Shown: one piece after another, positions 63,501 through 64,000 of the stretch | How the letters are laid out: each line of letters starts with the position of its first letter | How positions within the stretch are numbered: position 1 is the stretch's first letter | Origin: Nereocystis luetkeana | Lineage: Eukaryota > Sar > Phaeophyceae > Laminariales > Laminariaceae | DNA: 64,000 nucleotides | NCBI GenBank assembly: GCA_031213475.1 | Contig: JARUPZ010000006.1 | Coordinates: forward strand, 4,646,045 to 4,710,044 | Direction: 5' to 3' | Program-made: the position numbers and the translations under genes | The notes under the pieces: model-generated | The model's input: the letters and a program-made list of their open reading frames with translations, nothing else | Databases searched by the model: none | Told to the model about the DNA's origin: nothing

Positions 63501-64000
63501 CTGGTTGTTGTATTTTTGGTGCTGTTTTTCTTGTTATATTGTTGTTATACCCTGTCTCTCGACAAATGCACGGCGCGTTGTTCAGTCAAAGATAGAACAC
63601 GTACGTACGAGTGCTCCACCCGCGTCCCTTTCTGGAGTGCGTATGCATCATTTACTACGTCACACGAACGCTGCCGAAACAAAAACTTACGCATACCGTA
63701 AGTGTCGGTGGTGTCGCGTGTAATACGATTTTTGGTTGATGTTTTCTTGTCCATGCTTGGTATGATCTCATGTCCGTCAGCATGCATGCATGCACGCACG
63801 CACGCACAGAGGGATCGGTAACTTCAACTTTTTCGAAAATTTCTTGTTCGTACCTCGGAGGATGATTTCATTTCCGTAAATGTTCCCTTACCTTTCCTCT
63901 TCCCGCCGTGTTCCTTACTTTTCCGCTTCCCGCCTGTGCTGCGTTCGTTCAGTCCGGCCCTGTGTCCGCCGTTGCGCAGCTCGGGCGCCATCTTATCCTG
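38298..64000 (+). CDS. CPSF1: Cleavage and polyadenylation specificity factor subunit 1 (CPSF160), 17 exons, 3' end beyond window
   Basis: CPSF160 is the large beta-propeller scaffold of the nuclear mRNA cleavage and polyadenylation complex. With WDR33, CPSF30 and FIP1 it forms the module that recognises AAUAAA. Exons: 38298-39463, 40054-40198, 41105-41194, 43049-43200, 44097-45328, 45513-45988, 47848-48141, 49685-49993, 51188-51512, 52444-54321, 56032-56202, 57193-57396, 58689-58847, 60146-60238, 61991-62680, 63114-63242 and 63953 onward. Landmarks in family order are QLHPPTG (12-18), ILVVSFGPAKMALVAYD, FLEGFHEPALAILYEP, PVIWQVDNLP, SLLLSLRGGEVYALRL, GLVFMGSRVGDSLLVKYG, PKKRIRIS (likely nuclear signal), LVCAVGYGQEGSLTVF, HLDDGNLLVYEA, ERGAVCV, MYVAVGTGMNEDKGED and RGRLLLLEVDYAY. 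The visible part codes about 2,500 residues, twice the usual length for this region, because of Ala/Gly/Glu/Ser-rich inserts. Two junctions (exons 5/6 and 9/10) are uncertain. The C-terminal propeller lies off the right edge. Confidence 0.95.
39464..40053. other. CPSF1 intron 1
   Basis: 590 bp, GTGAGG to TTTCAG. No repeat or nested gene seen. Confidence 0.85.
40054..40198 (+). CDS. CPSF1: CPSF1 exon 2
   Basis: Codes SIKAATFLEGFHEPALAILY, EPIQTYAGRLASMRSTCRLV and LLSVNLTQ, a highly conserved CPSF160 block (GYYEP.L.IL.EP in animals). Phase 0 at its end. Confidence 0.95.
40500..40605. repeat. AT-rich palindrome cluster in CPSF1 intron 2
   Basis: ACCTGGTATATATACGAAGT, TGTACCAGGTATACAA and ATATACCAGGTATATATA are overlapping inverted repeats on the CCTGG/CCAGG theme with TATATA spacers. 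They could fold as hairpins. Confidence 0.7.
40808..40851 (+). repeat. (GCCT)n microsatellite in CPSF1 intron 2
   Basis: About ten GCCT units with one GCAT variant. A G-rich run broken by single C bases follows at 41010-41056, just before exon 3. Confidence 0.9.
41105..41194 (+). CDS. CPSF1: CPSF1 exon 3
   Basis: Codes GRAPVIWQVDNLPHDSWDLI then AVPSPIGGVQ, matching the PVIW..T.LP.D....AVP.PIGGV block of CPSF160. Phase 0 at both ends. Confidence 0.95.
41270..41557 (-). mobile_element. tRNA-derived SINE copy 3, split by a MITE-A
   Basis: The two halves, 41270-41358 and 41464-41557, match the SINE body at 36305-36480 (TAACTATGATCCGGGG.TTCACATA and GAGAAGACATCAGCGTTTTC TTGCCCTCG.TGACTCGCG). The tRNA-like head is missing. 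Confidence 0.8.
41359..41463. mobile_element. MITE-A copy inserted in a SINE
   Basis: TATTTCGGGGGACCATAGAA to GGCCCCCCGTAAT, about 105 bp with an A-run in the interior. It interrupts the SINE body, so it inserted later than the SINE. Confidence 0.85.
41653..41767 (+). mobile_element. C-tail element, truncated copy in CPSF1 intron 3
   Basis: Starts TGCCTGGTCGGTGAAAACCC after a C-run of more than 20, ends CCTATGGAGTACACC and a C-run. Confidence 0.9.
41768..43048. other. Rest of CPSF1 intron 3
   Basis: No exon candidate conserved in CPSF160. (CCTC)n repeats lie at 42950-42982. Confidence 0.6.
43049..43200 (+). CDS. CPSF1: CPSF1 exon 4
   Basis: Codes VISTNAVMHVNQSEVLSILA then VNGYARATVDDGLLG, matching the conserved N.L.YLNQS...Y...LN block. 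Ends in phase 2 with AG before GTAGGG, to be completed by G of exon 5. Confidence 0.92.
43201..44096. other. CPSF1 intron 4
   Basis: 896 bp with GGGT/GGAT-rich sequence at its left and CCAACCC/CTACC repeats at 43860-43960. No other feature. Confidence 0.7.
44097..45328 (+). CDS. CPSF1: CPSF1 exon 5
   Basis: Starts HSKSALEVVDLSSYDVCIEL; SLLLSLRGGEVYALRL and GLVFMGSRVGDSLLVKYG are core CPSF160 blocks. After them about 260 residues are low-complexity (Glu, Ala and Gly runs). The proposed end is GAAAGAAG before GTATAG. This gives the phase needed for exon 6, but the donor is not strong. Confidence 0.85.
45329..45512. other. Proposed CPSF1 intron 5 or in-frame purine tract with an indel
   Basis: Mostly GGA repeats (45345-45450) and a G-run. 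Read through, frame 1 ends at TGA 45469-45471, while the next conserved block (DDDDHPKKRIRIS) is in the next frame. The GTGAGT at 45468 does not give a matching phase with any nearby AG. A GTATAG donor at 45329 with CAG at 45500 or 45512 does. Confidence 0.5.
45513..45988 (+). CDS. CPSF1: CPSF1 exon 6
   Basis: Codes TDDDDHPKKRIRISNPARVK, a basic stretch where CPSF160 carries its nuclear signal. VEEEEQLYGARL and IEAIGFRLK, the equivalent of the E.E.YG...Y.F.V.D block, follow. Phase 0 at the end before GTGGGT. Start 45501 is also possible. Confidence 0.85.
46754..46810 (-). mobile_element. C-tail element, very short copy
   Basis: TACTCGATAGGAGAGATGTA through CATGCATGGCCGTAGTCG, preceded by a G-run. 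Only the last ~57 bases of the family remain. Confidence 0.85.
46982..47021 (+). repeat. (ATCTAGATC)n tandem repeat
   Basis: Four 9-bp units. The unit itself contains the palindrome ATCTAGAT. Confidence 0.9.
47848..48141 (+). CDS. CPSF1: CPSF1 exon 7
   Basis: Codes VVDSLCTLGPIVDAALVPCA (conserved D....LGP) and LVCAVGYGQEGSLTVFSAGL (conserved V.CSG.G..G.L.VL). Gly/Ser-rich in between. Phase 0 at both ends. Confidence 0.93.
48198..48292 (-). mobile_element. C-tail element, diverged short copy
   Basis: TGCTCGTTGTCGTGCATGGT followed by GACCCTCGCATCGCTA and CTTCCCCGACCAGGCAGATG. Follows a G-run of 13. Confidence 0.7.
48825..49101 (+). repeat. Pentanucleotide array, GAACA then GAACC
   Basis: About 55 units. 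Up to about 48960 nearly all units are GAACA; from there on nearly all are GAACC. Lies in CPSF1 intron 7. Confidence 0.95.
49317..49425. mobile_element. MITE-A copy in CPSF1 intron 7
   Basis: TATTACGAGGGAGAATAGTA to ATGATCCCCTGTAGTA, AGTAAGTAGG subfamily with changes in both ends. Confidence 0.82.
49426..49684 (+). repeat. AACGCCAACCC-type repeats before exon 8
   Basis: Units such as ATGCCAACGCCAACCCAA and ACACCAACACC fill the end of intron 7 up to the acceptor CACCTCAG. Confidence 0.8.
49685..49993 (+). CDS. CPSF1: CPSF1 exon 8
   Basis: VVVDLAVPGATGVFTT matches the VV..FELPG....WTV block. DTLVLVSSS, TRVLAFKEDLRVAELAEG and TVDVCAMAGGTVVQAHAQ are the next propeller strands. Phase 0 at both ends; donor GTGAGT. 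Confidence 0.93.
50120..50391 (-). mobile_element. C-tail element, half-length copy
   Basis: TACTCGATAGGAGAGATGTA to a breakpoint after TTTCCGGTGTATCCACT. A G-run precedes it at 50103-50119. Confidence 0.9.
50840..50902 (+). mobile_element. C-tail element, very short copy
   Basis: GATGGTCTATGGTCATACGA to CCTATCGAGTACACC, with C-runs on both sides (50807-50829 and 50903-50917). Confidence 0.9.
51188..51512 (+). CDS. CPSF1: CPSF1 exon 9, end uncertain
   Basis: GLRVTRFRQGVQDVLASEDP matches the GIRLL.G..QL block. HACCLLSSSRLHLMALEEGD matches DPYVV..S..G.V..F. A Gly/Glu run follows. The GTGGGC at 51513 looks best but leaves phase 1, while exon 10 opens in phase 0. A GT at 51494 or inside the Gly run would fit. 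Confidence 0.85.
51905..52416 (+). mobile_element. C-tail element, full length, in CPSF1 intron 9
   Basis: Starts TATACATTACTTGTAGGTTG after a C-run (51889-51904). It runs through CTTCATGCGACTCGCCGGAC and GTCTGCCTGGTCGGTGTAAA and ends ATGATATCAAAGTACTCC with a C-run to 52430. It fills most of the intron. Confidence 0.9.
52444..54321 (+). CDS. CPSF1: CPSF1 exon 10
   Basis: 626 codons, mostly Gly/Ser/Glu/Ala low complexity. Conserved islands are DEEWATLYGAES (DEE..LYG), AYLVVCRRGGSLEVLAC (.CL.V...G..EI) and RRLVLAMHLDDGNLLVYEA. Starts after CCCCTCAG and ends RREQ-type GGREQ before GTAAGT. Confidence 0.92.
55026..55279 (+). mobile_element. C-tail element, half-length copy
   Basis: CCAATTAAATGAACTCATTG to CCTATCGGGTACACC. 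C-runs flank both ends. Its start lies near the breakpoint seen at 50391. Confidence 0.9.
55374..55880 (+). mobile_element. C-tail element, near full length
   Basis: TATTTTATATAGGTTTGGTT after a C-run, to CATGCATGATATTGGAATCA and CCCCC. It lacks the final CTCCTATCGAGTA block, which lies in the partial copy at 55912. Confidence 0.88.
55912..55946 (+). mobile_element. C-tail element, terminal fragment
   Basis: TCTATGAGATCGAGTGCATC through CCTATCGAGTACA and a C-run. Probably the displaced 3' end of the preceding copy. Confidence 0.8.
56032..56202 (+). CDS. CPSF1: CPSF1 exon 11
   Basis: IVCFSKLSHDLITRP matches VRFKKV.HN. RALRGVRCAAGHQGVCFSRP matches the R.F...G..GVF..G block. Phase 0 at both ends. 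Confidence 0.92.
56262..56318 (-). mobile_element. C-tail element, very short copy
   Basis: TACTCGTTAGGAGAGATGTA through CATGCATCGCC and GTCGTATGACC, with G-runs on both sides. Confidence 0.85.
56970..57113 (+). mobile_element. C-tail element, truncated copy
   Basis: GAACACCTCACGTCGATTCG, TGCCTGCCGGGTCGGCGGAA and ACGGCCATGCATAACACGAG, C-runs on both sides. More diverged than most. Confidence 0.8.
57193..57396 (+). CDS. CPSF1: CPSF1 exon 12
   Basis: ILAERGAVCVTPIA matches the LV..RG.L..HPM block and GLGSLAPILNRGAFPAGGF matches V.SFAPFHN.NCP.GFL. Ends RRKAE before GTTTAT in phase 0. The donor is unusual but is the one that joins to exon 13 in register. Confidence 0.88.
57902..57971 (+). repeat. 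(ACT)n microsatellite in CPSF1 intron 12
   Basis: About 22 ACT/CTA triplets with two ACG changes. Confidence 0.92.
58689..58847 (+). CDS. CPSF1: CPSF1 exon 13
   Basis: VGVTVHGVLHLPHQLAQA then ILKRLLLRKGHYVTLVSRME, matching G.L.I..LP and the RKIPL..T.HYV.YH block. Phase 0. Confidence 0.93.
58848..60145. other. CPSF1 intron 13
   Basis: 1,298 bp. (GTCT)n at 58901-58931, a degenerate MITE-C arm set at 59171-59257, TATATA-rich palindromic sequence at 59318-59405. No exon candidate. Confidence 0.7.
59171..59257. mobile_element. MITE-C fragment
   Basis: CTGGGGGCAATCCGCTCAAA and TTGTCCCCAAAGCGGGACTG CAGTCCTAAC are the core and right arm of MITE-C. Confidence 0.6.
60146..60238 (+). CDS. CPSF1: CPSF1 exon 14
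   Basis: 31 codons, acidic (GGQEEEQEDGEDEEVEGAVG). CPSF160 proteins have a variable acidic stretch here. Supported by a strong acceptor, a GTGACC donor and matching phase rather than by conserved residues. Confidence 0.75.
60432..60500 (+). repeat. (GCT)n microsatellite in CPSF1 intron 14
   Basis: About 22 perfect CTG/GCT units. Diverged TGCTGCTTACTGCTTC units continue to 60600. Confidence 0.93.
61012..61261. mobile_element. MITE-B copy 4 in CPSF1 intron 14
   Basis: Complete: GAGGCGTTCTACGATATAGG at the left, CCTCTATCGTAGAACGCGTC at the right, about 250 bp. Confidence 0.92.
61262..61990. other. Rest of CPSF1 intron 14
   Basis: AGCAGC-rich sequence (61580-61660) and CCCGA repeats (61873-61928) before the acceptor CGGCAG. 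Confidence 0.75.
61991..62680 (+). CDS. CPSF1: CPSF1 exon 15
   Basis: LFVPKFELRVLAL matches the F...L.SP..W block. After a Ser/Gly/Asp-rich insert of about 150 residues, HPLDSGENGLCMALVRLEQG and RMYVAVGTGMNEDKGED match the conserved E.....V.L.......YVA.GT....GEE. Phase 0 at both ends. Confidence 0.94.
62681..63113. other. CPSF1 intron 15
   Basis: 433 bp. (TTTC)n near 62720-62760. The acceptor TGACAG follows a run of 25 T at 63084-63108, an extreme pyrimidine tract. Confidence 0.85.
63114..63242 (+). CDS. CPSF1: CPSF1 exon 16
   Basis: ARGRLLLLEVDYAYLAKEDG and AVKLRQIFAKEQLGPVSGE match RGRI...DVI.V......K.K....KE.KGPV. Phase 0. Confidence 0.95.
63291..63388 (-). mobile_element. C-tail element, truncated copy in CPSF1 intron 16
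   Basis: TGTACTCACGTCATGCATGG through ACCAGGCGGG, then a G-run to 63434. It breaks off at the GCCTGGTCGG point used by two other copies. Confidence 0.85.
63953..64000 (+). CDS. CPSF1: CPSF1 exon 17, cut by window edge
   Basis: SGPVSAVAQLGRHLIL follows the GPV.A.....GHL...IG block, just before the C-terminal propeller of CPSF160. The exon continues past 64000. Confidence 0.9.

Overview
The window looks like nuclear DNA of an intron-rich, repeat-rich eukaryote. A brown alga or a close stramenopile relative is the best guess, by inference only. In its favour are GT-AG introns averaging about 1 kb, GC-rich exons with long Ala/Gly/Ser/Glu runs, interstitial TTAGGG-type repeats, and many short inverted-repeat elements and triplet microsatellites. 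Nothing prokaryotic, viral or CRISPR-like is visible.

Two conserved genes can be rebuilt exon by exon. On the minus strand, 34497 down to 26927, is a four-exon NAA40 (NatD) gene, the N-alpha-acetyltransferase of histones H4 and H2A. Its acetyltransferase fold carries an unusual insertion of about 150 residues with a long glycine run. On the plus strand, from 38298 past the right edge, is CPSF1 (CPSF160), the large beta-propeller scaffold of the cleavage and polyadenylation complex. Seventeen exons are visible. They stretch the part equivalent to roughly 1,200 residues of animal CPSF1 to about 2,500 residues, through low-complexity inserts. The two genes are divergent and 3.8 kb apart. NAA40 acts on chromatin and CPSF1 on mRNA 3' ends, and nothing here links their functions.

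The left 26 kb is gene-poor. It holds a secreted beta-helix-type protein (14364-15450), a possible small three-exon gene on the minus strand (12200-12832), a relic of a non-LTR retrotransposon C-terminus (7462-7990), a broken fragment of the beta-helix family (24420-24530), and repeats.

Repeats are the most striking part. I see four families of short inverted-repeat elements (labelled MITE-A to MITE-D here), a tRNA-derived SINE, a satellite of about 245 bp, and about 17 copies of an element (called the C-tail element here) that reads like a 5'-truncated retroposon ending in poly(C) rather than poly(A). Twelve of these copies lie in CPSF1 introns. Several elements are nested, which gives relative insertion ages. 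One MITE-A copy ends exactly on the NAA40 stop codon. NAA40 intron 1 contains an unbroken AGT repeat of about 1,040 bp.

All calls come from reading the sequence and from remembered family features. No search or alignment program was run.
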